Positions 1-10,500 of a DNA stretch of 12,811 nt are shown one piece after another. Positions within the stretch are counted from its first letter, which is position 1. Every line of letters begins with the position of its first letter. Position numbers and translations under genes: made by a program. This DNA is from AM-2324 sp042091035 (GTDB lineage Bacteria; Bacteroidota; Bacteroidia; Chitinophagales; Saprospiraceae). The notes below the pieces were generated by a model, which was not told where the DNA came from, made no database searches, and was given only the letters and a program-made list of their open reading frames with translations. Where the stretch lies: contig JBELIG010000076.1 in the NCBI GenBank assembly GCA_042091035.1, positions 1 through 12,811 of the forward strand, given 5' to 3'.

Positions 1-32
1 TTGCTAGTAAATTGCGAAGCGATTAGATAGCG

Positions 33-82
33 CTTGACTGGCAGTCAAGAGGTCGGCGGTTCGAATCCGCTCTTCTCCACCA
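33..82 (+). repeat. Left att-like repeat: 3' half of tRNA-Ala(GGC)
   Basis: The 3' half of a tRNA can be read base by base: anticodon stem CTTGA/TCAAG (33-37, 45-49) around loop CTGGCAG with anticodon GGC (41-42 plus 40), variable loop 50-54, T stem GGCGG/CCGCT around TTCGAAT (55-71), acceptor strand CTTCTCC (72-78), discriminator A79 and encoded CCA (80-82). The expected partner GGAGAAG and a normal D arm are absent from 1-32; the only D-stem match to TAGC (28-31) is GCTA at 3-6, leaving a 21-nt loop. This copy therefore seems to be a 3' fragment or attachment-site remnant, not a working gene. If a complete tRNA was intended here, its 5' half has been replaced. Confidence 0.7.
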
Positions 83-108
83 GTGTCACTGCTACACTAT
101 ACATTCGT

Positions 109-140
109 AAAGCCCACCATTAACGGTGGGTTTTTTCTTT
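109..140 (+). terminator. Rho-independent terminator after the tRNA segment
   Basis: CCCACC (113-118) pairs with GGTGGG (125-130) around a six-base loop. The stem is extended by AAAG/TTTT pairs and followed by a T-rich run from 131. It would end rightward transcription coming through the tRNA segment. Read on the other strand it could also stop leftward readthrough from the operon, but the T-run there is poor. Confidence 0.75.
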
Positions 141-156
141 TTCTTATAGTTCTTAT

Positions 157-178
157 TTGCAAGGTTTTTGCAAGGTTT
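157..178 (+). repeat. Tandem TTGCAAGGTTT repeat near left end (possible integrase arm site)
   Basis: TTGCAAGGTTT occurs twice back to back (157-167 and 168-178), an exact 11-bp period, about one helical turn. The same TTGCAAGG core appears twice near the other end of the island (12352-12371). Paired short repeats inside both ends are what the arm-type binding sites of a tyrosine integrase look like, but no integrase is present to support this directly. Confidence 0.45.
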
Positions 179-309
179 TGGTCACAATCTCTAGACAACT
201 CATTCGAAATATCGATCATCTATTTGACTCTTTGAGCCTTGATTGACACTTACCATATAATGAATTTATTATGAACGAATGACGCTGCACAACATCATCA
301 TTAAGCAGA
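179..309. other. Left intergenic region; weak rightward promoter-like pair
   Basis: There is no gene here. A perfect TATAAT lies at 256-261 with TTGAGC at 232-237, an 18-bp spacing; if active it would fire rightward into the 3' end of the operon, antisense to it. TCATTCG (200-206) and CGAATGA (276-282) form a short inverted repeat of doubtful meaning. The rest shows no recognisable structure. Confidence 0.25.
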
Positions 310-492
310 CTATTTATTAGTCAGTAAGAAACGTCTGTAAACTTCCTCAAATTTTGAAGGAAGTACATTTCCAAAGGATCTAGAGTGCGAAGCACGTAGC
401 CACTTTGGCAGCATTTGCTGAATATACTTCTTCGTGTGTATAAATGGCGATTTAATATCGTTTATACATTGTTGTGTTTTAGTGTGTTGCAT
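310..492 (-). CDS. Hypothetical 60-aa ORF (doubtful)
   Basis: A 60-codon frame lies 24 bases downstream of the nuclease gene on the same strand. It is rich in Lys and Arg, with no signal peptide, membrane segment or motif that I recognise. No ribosome binding site precedes the ATG at 492. Its nucleotide sequence contains a near-perfect hairpin (341-364) and a short GTGC-TTC-GCAC hairpin near 385-400, which suggests non-coding or relic DNA as readily as a gene. It could be the tail of a lost gene at the junction of the operon and the island end, or a small coupled protein. I do not assign a function. Confidence 0.2.
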   Translation of the reverse strand: MQHTKTQQCINDIKSPFIHTKKYIQQMLPKWLRASHSRSFGNVLPSKFEEVYRRFLLTNK

Positions 493-516
493 GAAACAGC
501 TAACTTACTGAAGGCT

Positions 517-1566
517 TTAAAGTTCGGTGTGTTGAGTATATCTTGTCCAATACTTGATGCTAATATGATCTTCTTCATATAAACCTGAAACAAAAACGGA
601 TCTACCATTTTTGATTGATTGCTTCACAGAGTTATACTTTCTAGCAGGGACTTTGTAGATAGATACCTTCCCTCTATTGGTTATTATATTGATCTTTGAT
701 TCGACATCATCAAATTCTGAATTTATTTGATGGATTAAGGATAATGAAGGGTAGTTAATATCGCCATTCATAGATTCGTGTAAAGCGGTACACGAAGAAC
801 TATGTTCACAATACATGCATGCTTTAGAACTGGGACTTGCCAAGGAATCCTGTTTCCCCTCGTCAATGGCGTAGTTAATATCTTTTTTAAGACCTGTCAA
901 TAAATCCTCGTGATGCTTGTAATCCTCTTGAGAGAACACTATTTCTTCGTATTCACTATCGGAAATCCCTTGAAGTGCGCAATTGATATTCTCAGGAAGG
1001 TAACCATCAACCCAGTAAACATATCCATATGTTATCAACTGCAATAAATACCCAGCTTTTATTCCTTGTTTCTCAGCATTTTCATAAGAAGCGATTGGAC
1101 CAGTTTTAAAATCTATGATTTTCACTTTCTTTTCCGCTGGGTTGTCAAATATTATGTCTGCGGTACCACTGATAATACCACCTGTTATTTTCTTCTCCAG
1201 ATAAAAATCAAACTTTGGGAAATCATAATTATAGGTCTTAAGTAGCTGTAATAACTTATTCTTTTTGACATCATAATAAGGTAAATGATATTTTATCACT
1301 TCTATATCTTGAGTGTCAATTCCATATTCGTGAATCATCTTATTAAGAAGCTCATTCCATAAACCTTCATAATCCTCAGAAGAACATTGCCGTTTTAAAA
1401 AATGTTCTAGAACAGAGTGCATTAAAATGCCCAGAAATGTATTATTATTGAATAATTTAGATCCTTTGTGGTTCCCATCGATTAATGTTAATACATATCT
1501 GAGCTTACATTCATTTATAAAATGTATTTTACTTGGACTTAAATAATCAACAACTATCGCCATCAT
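517..1566 (-). CDS. RecB/Cas4-like PD-(D/E)XK nuclease with Fe-S cysteine pattern
   Basis: This 349-aa protein has the full motif order of the RecB/AddB/Cas4 nuclease superfamily (PDDEXK_1 type). LSPSKI..NECKLRY (9-24) is the usual N-terminal entry; GILMHSVLE (46-54) carries the H50/E54 motif; SGTADIIF (133-140) supplies D137; IIDFKTG (150-156) supplies D152 and K154; LLQLITYGY (174-182) is the QxxxY motif with Q176 and Y180. C20 together with C250, C253 and C259 matches the one-plus-three cysteine layout that holds a 4Fe-4S cluster in AddB, Dna2 and Cas4. Residues from about 275 to 345 look like a small beta-rich, perhaps OB-fold, domain (inference). It is the last operon gene: the helicase stop TAA is directly followed by its ATG, with a second in-frame Met at codon 2 and only weak Shine-Dalgarno similarity. 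It is the likely DNA-degrading effector. Confidence 0.85.
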   Translation of the reverse strand: MMAIVVDYLSPSKIHFINECKLRYVLTLIDGNHKGSKLFNNNTFLGILMHSVLEHFLKRQCSSEDYEGLWNELLNKMIHEYGIDTQDIEVIKYHLPYYDVKKNKLLQLLKTYNYDFPKFDFYLEKKITGGIISGTADIIFDNPAEKKVKIIDFKTGPIASYENAEKQGIKAGYLLQLITYGYVYWVDGYLPENINCALQGISDSEYEEIVFSQEDYKHHEDLLTGLKKDINYAIDEGKQDSLASPSSKACMYCEHSSSCTALHESMNGDINYPSLSLIHQINSEFDDVESKINIITNRGKVSIYKVPARKYNSVKQSIKNGRSVFVSGLYEEDHISIKYWTRYTQHTEL

Positions 1567-4500
1567 TTATCTTAAAGACCTAAGCCATTTGTAAAACTCC
1601 TGATAAGTCCATGCCATTCTTCGGTAGAGGTTAAACGTATCTGCAAAGAATATTCTTTCGGGAGCCTCACATAGCTCAATGGCTTCACTCAACGAGTTCG
1701 ATTCAGGGAAATGCCCTCCAACATAATTCCAGAACGGATGAACAACTATAATATTGATTCCTTTGTATGTAATAACAGGAATACCATTATGGATGTTGAA
1801 ACTATCTGGTGATGCAAGAATTCGTTTGTCAATTGAATTCGCAAATTGAATAGAAAGATCTTTCGCAAATTCAGGCCAATCATGAATATCTAAGCTACTC
1901 CAATTATTATCCAATCCAACCAAATAGCTAGAGTCGTTTAAAACCCTTATAAGTCCAGCTCCTAATCTCCAGTCTAGAATGCCGTGATAATTTAGGTTTC
2001 TATAATTCTGCAAATCTTTATAGCAAGATGATTTACAATCTTTTGCATGTTCCTCATTTAGGAAACTATCAGCAAACCTATTTTTTGGAGTAGGGCTTAA
2101 GCACATTGAAAAGAACTTTTCGAGATGATTATAAAGGTACTCAACAAAACCAGACCCATTGGGTAGTTCGTCTGAAAGGATTATTTTGCCTGTACTTCTC
2201 TCTGTACCATCATCCAGTTCATGTTCTGTGATTGCAGCTAACTCTATTTCTTCAGGACTTACATCCAATTGATCTGCTAAGCATCTTTGTAATAGAAAAG
2301 CAGCAGAATGAAATGCTCCTTTACCACTCACTTGTTTACCTTTATCCCTTTGATGAAATGGGTTTATATCTAGTGATTTATTCAGATTATTTGGATATAA
2401 CCGGATAATATTGGTAGTTTTTCTTGCCCCTAGAGAAATTTTTTCACCATCTTCTTCTGAGGCTGTTTTAATCACATTTCGAACGTCTCTATTTTGTATC
2501 GCTTCTTCGAATCCATATCTCAATCGTTTATCTAGATCTAAGTCAATGTACTGGTTTGGTAGAATCGTCCCTCTTTCTTCAGCGTTCGTTCTCTTCATTC
2601 TAAACTGGTCCTCGCCATTAGTATTTAGTCTCCAAGTGTAATCTGATGATGATAGTACAGCATTAGAATCTCCTACCGACTTTCTTTGGTCAGTCTCGTT
2701 GTCCAGAGCTTGAGAAAACAGTAATGGTTTAGAACTGTTAATCTCCTGATCAACTTCTCGATCCTGAGGTTTACGATTAAAGTCAGTTCTAAAAGCATTT
2801 GGAATTACAACTTTAAATGCTCGTTCAGAATCATCAAGAACTCTTGAAGGAGCCTCCATCCCTTCTTCGAAATCCTCTGTTGAAATAATATTATTTTGCT
2901 TATTCACAATCACCCATGTATCATCTGTGTATGCAGAATTTTCAAACACTCTTGCTTCCATACTTCCAGATTGGAAATTATAAGATATCTCTGAAATACT
3001 AGGAGTTAATCCGACGCTTGTATAAATACGTTTATCCTTTGTTTTCTGAGCTCCAGGTGCAAAATCGAATATTGCTCTATCTAATGGCCTATCTATTGTT
3101 TTAGCTTCAAACAGATTATCGTCTCCAGTTCGCTCAAATCCCAAAATTAAACTTCGTATTCCAGTAGGCATTCCCGACATTGGTAATAGACCTAATTCCG
3201 CCATTCTATAAGCTAAATCACCTTGCTTATAATTGTCGTGAATTTTCCTGAATTTGGTTTTAAATTCACCCGAAACCCAATCTTTAAAGGAAGTTATATT
3301 GTAGCCCTCATACTTATCCTTATCCTTATCAACGTACAAGTTTAGCTTCAGATTATCAAATATATCTATCCAATTACTATCATTTTCTAACCAGAGAAAT
3401 AAACTGTTTACACCCGAAGAACCATCGAAGAAGTCTTCAATTGTGCCAAATTCACCATGAACGGAACTTGTGGTGTTTTGACCAAAATTAACTTGAGTGA
3501 AGTATCTCTGAAACAACCCTTTGATAGCCATTCTATATAAAATTTGTGATTGACTTTGGCTTAAGAATGGAACAGGTGAAAGATCTCCTGTCATCCTTTC
3601 TGGATTGTTAAAAAAGTACTCATCATGATTTCTACCTCTACAATAGGTCAAAGCAATATTATATGCCTGACCAGCTCGTCCAGCTCGTCCTACCCTCTGT
3701 TGATAGTTAAACCTCATCGGAGACATATTGCCTTGGTATACAGCTTGAAGAGACCCAATATCAACACCTACCTCAAGAGTTGTTGTAACACTCAATAAAT
3801 CAATCTCTTCAACAATCTTATTATCCCCAGTAATTATCCCTTTAAAAAGGCGCTGTCTTTCCAGTTGATTGTCAGTTTGCCCAGTGAGTTCTTCACATCT
3901 CATTCTAACGACATCAGTATCATTCTTCAGTTGTGAAGCATAGAAGTTATTCTCCCTAATTTTCTCACATTTAACCTTTTCGGATCGATCTAAATAATTA
4001 AAGCAATTTTTACAAACTCCTCCAGAACTATGTAAATGCACAGTCCTACAATTATCACATATGATTGCTTCGTCCTGACCATCTGCAAAATTCAATCTAA
4101 GGTTGGATAAATTCAGTTGGCCATCGCGATGCTTGTATACGTTGGTAATGATATTCCAAATTGATTTTCCCAGCTCTGAAACATCTACCCTATATCTTGA
4201 AGCTATAGCTTCCAAATAAAGCTTTAAAGGTTTTACTTCAGTATAGTTTCTCAGTGATTTGCTGTAGTCAAAATTATTGGGGTAATATTTAAAATTATCT
4301 CCGAGAATTCTGGAGCAGGAATTGAGAACATCTAAAAATGTATCATCTGGCATAGTAGCAAAAGGACTTTCAAATTCTGAAGTCAACATCACTTTTGCTA
4401 ATGCAGAAGATTCAATACTATAGAATAACCTGCCAAATAAAAACCTACCAGCTTCAAGATAAATCTCCTTTCTAACATCATTTAGAAGAATATCTTTCTC

Positions 4501-7500
4501 TCCTTGATTAGTCACATATTGTTCATTAAAATCGGGTTCCTCGCCATCCCATTTAAAGCAATTCTTCCAATCTTCAGTTCTTTTAAACCATGTGTCCTCT
4601 GATCTAACCTCGAGCCTTTGTTTGGAAGCATTAGGTCCAGCAGGGTTGACTCCTTGCGCTACCAATCCCCAAATTATATTATCAATTAGGTGATCAAGCT
4701 TTATTGTTTTGTTTCGAGAATCCTGAATTAAATTGTCTTTTGTCTCATCTGACGTTCCCGATATGGATAATATCAAAGCTTGGTGCAATTCCATTCCAAA
4801 CTTAGTACCAAGTGCAACTTTGTGAACTTCTAACTCTTCTTTATCGTCCTGCTCAAATGCTTCAACAAATTTGTAAGCGTGAATCACTTTGCTCCTTTCT
4901 TTTAGAAGAAGCTCTTTGATGATTTCATTGTAATTTTCTTTTTCGATGTCGTTTGAAAATCTTGCTGATTCCTCTCTTGAATCAGAGAATGCAACTAACT
5001 TCCTTGGATTTGAATCTGTTGAAGGAATAGCCTTGAAAAGTTCCTTTGCCAAAACCTGATTGGTTTTTCCAAAACCAGTTCTAAAACCTCGGACAGGTGA
5101 TTTTCTGTTTCTTCTATATTGATAATTCGCATTACAGCTTGGACATTCATGCGGCAGAGCTGTCCCATTCTCATCCGAAAAAGTATTATTATTTTTTCTT
5201 TCTGGAGTATAATAAAGTCCCGCCACAGTGCCCTCATGTTCAGAAAAATATAATCTACCGTCTTTTAATCCTAAAAATCTTTCCTCCCAGATTTCGTCAT
5301 CGATTAATGATTGTGTGCTTTGAGAAAAATTGGTTTTAGGCCAAAAGACGCCATAATCTTTATCTGTCCTGCTTTCTACCCTTGCCGATTGAGATTTTTC
5401 CGGTATACTCTCTATTTCTGGGGGTGTAGTGATTAACTCATGCGCGTATGTATTGTTATTATCATAACTTTCAATCACCTTAGTTCCTCCAACGAAAGTT
5501 GATCCACAGCTCTCACAATATAATGCTTCGAACACTCTAGATCCGTTTGAACTCATTTTACTTTGAGGCAAAAGTTCATTGAAAGGATCTTGATCTAGTA
5601 GTTTAGAAATAGTCGAGTCAGACTTAAGAGTTGTCCAAAGCCCCTCAATGTTTCTAACAAAAAAGTGAAATCTAAACCTGGGTAGTTTACATTCTGTCCA
5701 GCTATTTCCTAATTCCTTTTTTAAAAGATCAGAATAAACATCATATAGACCTCTAACGATAAATAGTCCTTTCATTGATTGCCTCAACACATTATCCTCT
5801 AAAGAAGCATCAAACACTTTCCTAGCTACTGAAATAAATAAACCATTCTTATCTTCATCAGACTTATTGTTATAATAAGGAAAAGGCCTAAACCTGCTTG
5901 GTTTTTTTTCTTCCGTGAATTCAAATGAATAAACGAGTTTGGAAATTAATTGATCATTATTGTTGACTTCATGAAGCAATGAAACGACCCCTTTGCGATC
6001 ATTCATGTCATACAGGCTGTCTATATAGTCAGATATTTGACTTATGAATTTGTCTTCTTCTTGTCCGAAAATTTTGTCGCTTTTTACGCCTATTTTATAA
6101 AACACATCGCTATCTATTGGTTTCGGTGTTGTTATTTTTTCCGGCAATTCATTTGCTCCTTCAACTACTTCAATGTTATTATTTAGACCAAAAAAACCTT
6201 TCAAAAAAACTTGACTATATTCAAATTCATCTGTGCCTTCTTTCCCATCCAATGAAGCTGATGAAGCTAGAATTCTAATCTTATTCGATTCAGGATTTAT
6301 CCCAAGTCTAGAGTAAAGTAGTCGGATTAAATAGGCAATTTCGGTACCCTCTGTCCCTCTATATAAATGAAGTTCATCTATGACAATATGGAAAATCCTT
6401 TCATTCTTTTCTCTTTCCCTTTCTTCAGGAGATAAATTGTTTAAATCCCACTCTGTTTCCGCATTTAGCCAAAGTCTGGTTTGGTCTAACATTCCTTCTT
6501 CAATGGAACGCATTAGCATAATACTTAGCATTGAAAAGTTTGTGATTAAGAGGTCTGGAGGAGTTTGTTGCATATCAAACCTAGACCGCATTTCTGCACC
6601 ATCCAATCTCTGAAAATTAGAAATAATATCTTCTCGTTTAGAACTTGATAAATCAGGCTCGGAATCTAGATATCTTACAATTTCATTATAGTTAGATTGA
6701 ATTGCCTTAAGCTCATTTTGTAGTTGGAGCCATTTGGAATTATTAATTACTGCCTCGCCATCATCATTAATCTTTGCCAACTTTCCAGACACAGGTGAAG
6801 AGCTATTATATCTACCAAAAAAGATTCTGTGACCGTTTAGTTGTTCATTACAATATTCTCTAACATTATCGCTATCCAAAGATTGCCGAAGTCGAGTCAT
6901 CTGATCTTCTACCAAGGCATTCATCGGGTAAACAATTATGGCCTTGATAGCACTTGGTCTAGTCTCATTATTTCTTTGTAGCGAAGCAGGGCTTAATTGT
7001 CCAACACCAGAATCGTTAATTATCACACCTCGTTTAGGTCCTAATCCTCTTGTATGTGGACCATCGATGTTTACGTTCGAAGCATTATGAATATACTTTG
7101 ATAGATCCTTTAAAAGATATGCAAACAGAGGCATTAAGAAAGACTCTGTTTTACCAGAACCCGTGCCTGAAGTGATAACACAGTTCTCACCTTTAACAGC
7201 CTTTTTCAACATCTTATATTGATGCATGTATAAAGGGAAGTCACCAGTGAACAAACCTTTTTTTACAAATTGCTTAAATACTCTTATTTCATCTTCACTA
7301 AATCCCTGAAGATCGTTTTCATCCAAATCTTCGATTTTCTTCGGGCCAGACTCATATTTGAGCAACGACTCAATCCAGGGTTGTCTGTAGATTACTCCAT
7401 CCTCATTCAATAGATCTTTTCTCTTTGACTCAAATTCTTTATATCTGGTACCAAAAGCAGTTTGAACATAAGAGATATATCCTTTAACTACCTTTTCAAA

Positions 7501-7521
7501 AACACCTATAGGGTTAATCAT
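1567..7521 (-). CDS. druE: Giant DUF1998/MZB superfamily 2 helicase, DruE-like
   Basis: This 1984-aa ATPase has all the main SF2 helicase motifs: Walker A TSGTGSGKTE (117-126), YPMNALVEDQ (198-207), GRYNSSSPVSG (236-246), TNFSML (327-332), Walker B as DELH (382-385), SSASL (420-424) and, far downstream, SVTTTLEVGVDIGSL (1244-1258) and QQRVGRAGRAGQ (1274-1285). Between the RecA lobes are cysteine pairs typical of zinc binding (C669/C672, C793/C796, C1155/C1158 with C1170/C1173) and FSDSREESARF (845-855). The C-terminus, about 1735-1850, is DUF1998/MZB-like, ending CKSSCY...YRN (1829-1840) with C1807 upstream. Length and architecture match DruE of Druantia; DISARM DrmA is shorter, with DUF1998 in a separate DrmB. 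The gene starts in a 4-base ATGA overlap with the upstream gene. The exact DruE subtype is not decided by eye. Confidence 0.82.
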   Translation of the reverse strand: MINPIGVFEKVVKGYISYVQTAFGTRYKEFESKRKDLLNEDGVIYRQPWIESLLKYESGPKKIEDLDENDLQGFSEDEIRVFKQFVKKGLFTGDFPLYMHQYKMLKKAVKGENCVITSGTGSGKTESFLMPLFAYLLKDLSKYIHNASNVNIDGPHTRGLGPKRGVIINDSGVGQLSPASLQRNNETRPSAIKAIIVYPMNALVEDQMTRLRQSLDSDNVREYCNEQLNGHRIFFGRYNSSSPVSGKLAKINDDGEAVINNSKWLQLQNELKAIQSNYNEIVRYLDSEPDLSSSKREDIISNFQRLDGAEMRSRFDMQQTPPDLLITNFSMLSIMLMRSIEEGMLDQTRLWLNAETEWDLNNLSPEEREREKNERIFHIVIDELHLYRGTEGTEIAYLIRLLYSRLGINPESNKIRILASSASLDGKEGTDEFEYSQVFLKGFFGLNNNIEVVEGANELPEKITTPKPIDSDVFYKIGVKSDKIFGQEEDKFISQISDYIDSLYDMNDRKGVVSLLHEVNNNDQLISKLVYSFEFTEEKKPSRFRPFPYYNNKSDEDKNGLFISVARKVFDASLEDNVLRQSMKGLFIVRGLYDVYSDLLKKELGNSWTECKLPRFRFHFFVRNIEGLWTTLKSDSTISKLLDQDPFNELLPQSKMSSNGSRVFEALYCESCGSTFVGGTKVIESYDNNNTYAHELITTPPEIESIPEKSQSARVESRTDKDYGVFWPKTNFSQSTQSLIDDEIWEERFLGLKDGRLYFSEHEGTVAGLYYTPERKNNNTFSDENGTALPHECPSCNANYQYRRNRKSPVRGFRTGFGKTNQVLAKELFKAIPSTDSNPRKLVAFSDSREESARFSNDIEKENYNEIIKELLLKERSKVIHAYKFVEAFEQDDKEELEVHKVALGTKFGMELHQALILSISGTSDETKDNLIQDSRNKTIKLDHLIDNIIWGLVAQGVNPAGPNASKQRLEVRSEDTWFKRTEDWKNCFKWDGEEPDFNEQYVTNQGEKDILLNDVRKEIYLEAGRFLFGRLFYSIESSALAKVMLTSEFESPFATMPDDTFLDVLNSCSRILGDNFKYYPNNFDYSKSLRNYTEVKPLKLYLEAIASRYRVDVSELGKSIWNIITNVYKHRDGQLNLSNLRLNFADGQDEAIICDNCRTVHLHSSGGVCKNCFNYLDRSEKVKCEKIRENNFYASQLKNDTDVVRMRCEELTGQTDNQLERQRLFKGIITGDNKIVEEIDLLSVTTTLEVGVDIGSLQAVYQGNMSPMRFNYQQRVGRAGRAGQAYNIALTYCRGRNHDEYFFNNPERMTGDLSPVPFLSQSQSQILYRMAIKGLFQRYFTQVNFGQNTTSSVHGEFGTIEDFFDGSSGVNSLFLWLENDSNWIDIFDNLKLNLYVDKDKDKYEGYNITSFKDWVSGEFKTKFRKIHDNYKQGDLAYRMAELGLLPMSGMPTGIRSLILGFERTGDDNLFEAKTIDRPLDRAIFDFAPGAQKTKDKRIYTSVGLTPSISEISYNFQSGSMEARVFENSAYTDDTWVIVNKQNNIISTEDFEEGMEAPSRVLDDSERAFKVVIPNAFRTDFNRKPQDREVDQEINSSKPLLFSQALDNETDQRKSVGDSNAVLSSSDYTWRLNTNGEDQFRMKRTNAEERGTILPNQYIDLDLDKRLRYGFEEAIQNRDVRNVIKTASEEDGEKISLGARKTTNIIRLYPNNLNKSLDINPFHQRDKGKQVSGKGAFHSAAFLLQRCLADQLDVSPEEIELAAITEHELDDGTERSTGKIILSDELPNGSGFVEYLYNHLEKFFSMCLSPTPKNRFADSFLNEEHAKDCKSSCYKDLQNYRNLNYHGILDWRLGAGLIRVLNDSSYLVGLDNNWSSLDIHDWPEFAKDLSIQFANSIDKRILASPDSFNIHNGIPVITYKGINIIVVHPFWNYVGGHFPESNSLSEAIELCEAPERIFFADTFNLYRRMAWTYQEFYKWLRSLR

Positions 7522-10500
7522 ATTTTAGAAATTTTTTGGTCTAACTTTTCTTCTATTACATCAAGGATTTTCTTATTCACATTCTTATAAATGCGATAAG
7601 GGGATTCATGAATATTCTCAATTCTTGGAACGTTACCATTTAGCAGTATCAGCCCTCGCTCAATCCAATAGGGAAGTCCCAAAAAAAGCGGAACATACAA
7701 ATCATACTCTTTATTTACCTCAGACTCTCGCTTAATCAACACATCGGATTCAAGGCTTGAGAAGATGGCCAGACTTATATCTTTAATTAATACACTTTTG
7801 TTCTTACATCTATAAATGTGAGTCATTGACTTGTCTTTGAATCCATCATATCTAACCACAGAACCATCATTAAACATCTCTACATCATCAGTTGAATCTT
7901 CCCAAGATAATTTATCGAGATTATATCTTCTCTTCCTACGATGATCCTTAGTTCTTCCGTTCTCATCTTCATAAAATGGACCTCTTAAAGCGTATTCTTT
8001 GAACTCACTAACTGTTCTTTGAGTATAAAAACAAGCTAATTGATATACCACATACCTTGGATTATATGGATTCTGGATGTCGTTTACGAAAGAGAGGCCT
8101 AATTGATCTTTTATTTTTTTGAATTTGTTCAAATCACCATCTGGATCACATAGAACAATTTTAGTTGGTAGTAAATCCTCTTTATATGTGGAATGATATT
8201 CAAATCCAATTTTCACCTTTAGCTTAGAACATAAAGAAGACAACTCTTCAATTAATTCTTTATTTCTGTAGCCAGTAAGTAAAGCTTTTAACCCGACAGA
8301 TGTTTGCATGAAAAATATAGAAGTTGGATTTACTTTTACCTGTTCGCCGTAATCCTGAAAATTAATATATCCAAGGTGCCTCCAATAATCCATTAACCTT
8401 TTGCTATATTTTATGGTAATTTCTAGGTCTAACTCTCTGATTAACTTAGGAAAGTCGTACGTTGAAATATTTTTACTTAAACCAACAAATTGCAATAATT
8501 TGTCACCCGAAGTTTTAACAGTTCTGTAATCTGTTTCGCCCTTAACTTCAATTTTACCAGATCTAGCTTTGAAAAGGCCGAATAAATTAGAATGCCAACC
8601 ATTAAACTTTGTAACATCAAACTTTCTATTAAAGGAAACAGGAATATCGTATATGTCAGAATCATTCCTTTCAATTTGAATTTCATTTCTTCCCTCATGA
8701 TTCTTAAGAATCGGTTTATGAATATTGATCGGGGTTTGGTTTAATGAACCTAACTTAAGATTAAATCTAGTTTTAATAAGGCTATTAGCTTCTTTGATTT
8801 GGAAGGTACCTCTATAAGCAAACCCCTCGGGTAACTCATAAAGCTCGCCTTGATCAACTACCGGATTAAGGGCGCACAATTCCTCTTTATCTTCAACATT
8901 AAAAGCAATTATTTTAGGTTTAGCCGAAGGCCCTATATATCTAAATTTGGGCGCAAATTCTGTGAACAAGCAGGTTCTTCTATCCAATACATAATTTGAA
9001 ATAAGTTCAATCTTACCTTCTATCTTTGAATTAGGATTATACAAATTGTATACCTTATCAAAATCTTCTTCATTCAACGAATTAAAGTGCATTACAACAT
9101 GCGAAACACCTTCGATAGGGTAAACATCACAAGTAATGTGTTCAGACTGTAAGAATGAATTTGCTCTTTCAGCGCTGGTTACCAATAAAAATGTTGATTC
9201 ATTTGTCGGATAATTAACTTCAACCCACTCATTCAATTTGTGATTTTTTGACAACCAATACGTCCTTTTTTTAGTCATGTATCGATTCCTTTCACTTTTC
9301 AGCATTACGCCAGCTTCTAAATCAAAATTATATCCAATAACATCTGAAAACTGATGATCGGATGTTACTACATTAATTAATTCATCTGAATCCGTTCTTA
9401 TAATATCGTTCTCTAATCCCTCTGCATATGCCCTCAAATAAACTCTATCAACTGGTTCATCTGGCCACGGAGGTAGAGATTCAATACAAACTTTGAGCTT
9501 GATTGGAGGGACCCTAAATTTGTTTTGCTCGCTCGCGATCGTTGTTTCATCAAAATGAGCTTTTAAATAATTATTTAAAAATGCCAACACGGAGCTTTGT
9601 AATGGAGATCCATCCGAAATATATTCCTTAATTACAATGGCCTTAGGAACATCATATTTATTAAAGAAATCCAGCCATTCTTGAACTGATAGAATAGATT
9701 CTGGACGGTAACCTTCAGATATTAAAGAGTCAATTATTGTAGCGAATTGCTTGGAATTAAATAGAGAATGTCTTTCGATTCTTGACACATAGCAACGTTG
9801 AGTGTTCTTAGGATCTCTTCTTATGAATAATCCCAAAGAACCTTTCTTGAACGAGGTAGACCATTCTTCAAGACTTTCCCAGATAGGTTCTAACAAATCT
9901 CTGCTTATTGTAGTATTGATTTTCTTCCACTTTTCTTCAAAAATCTTTACTCCAAAATGATTGATCCTATCATATACATTGGCGACGGTTATATCGTCTT
10001 TATCATCTTCAGATAAAGCGTAAACGAGAAATATAAGAAATCCAAAATAATCGGGGACAGGCTTTCTAATAGTCTTGCCGTTATATTCTCTTGGTAATGA
10101 TACTTTGTAGAGGTCCTCAAGTTTATCAAAGAAATTAGAGGTTCTAATTAATCTCTTTATGGTGTTGAAAAAATCTTCTTTAGAATATTCATGATCAGTC
10201 AGTTCCTCAAAAATTTCCTCTGACACTGGAAAACAACCAATCTCTTGACCTTCCATAGATGTATTGAAGTAATGCTGAACCAATAATTTATTCCAATCTT
10301 TGTAAATAAGTCTTTCTTCTGGCTTTTCCTCCTTTTTGGTTTCTCCACTCTCGTTTGTCTCATTCTCTATCCACACCTCCCTAGATAGTTTATTCATATT
10401 ACCGTGACTGTAAATACCTCCTCTTTCTAAATTCCGAAACATCAATGTTTGAGCTTCAGTTGATCTAACAGTTCTTCCAAGTCTTGCTGCTAACTTTTGG

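Noticed and set aside
1..82. Complete functional tRNA-Ala gene at the left edge
   Set aside because: The 3' half is perfect, but bases 1-32 contain neither the GGAGAAG acceptor strand nor a D arm with a normal loop.
243..261. TTGACA and TATAAT, both perfect hexamers
   Set aside because: Only 7 bp apart, far below the 16-18 bp needed for a sigma-70 promoter; TTGAGC at 232 is a better-spaced partner.
341..364. Hairpin ACTTCC...GGAAGT as the operon terminator
   Set aside because: The stem has a bulge and no T-run follows it on the minus strand.
2411..2641. Open frames on the + strand opposite the helicase and the 1039-aa gene (also near 5097, 6380 and 10497)
   Set aside because: Short, without recognisable motifs, and fully antisense to genes with clear domains.
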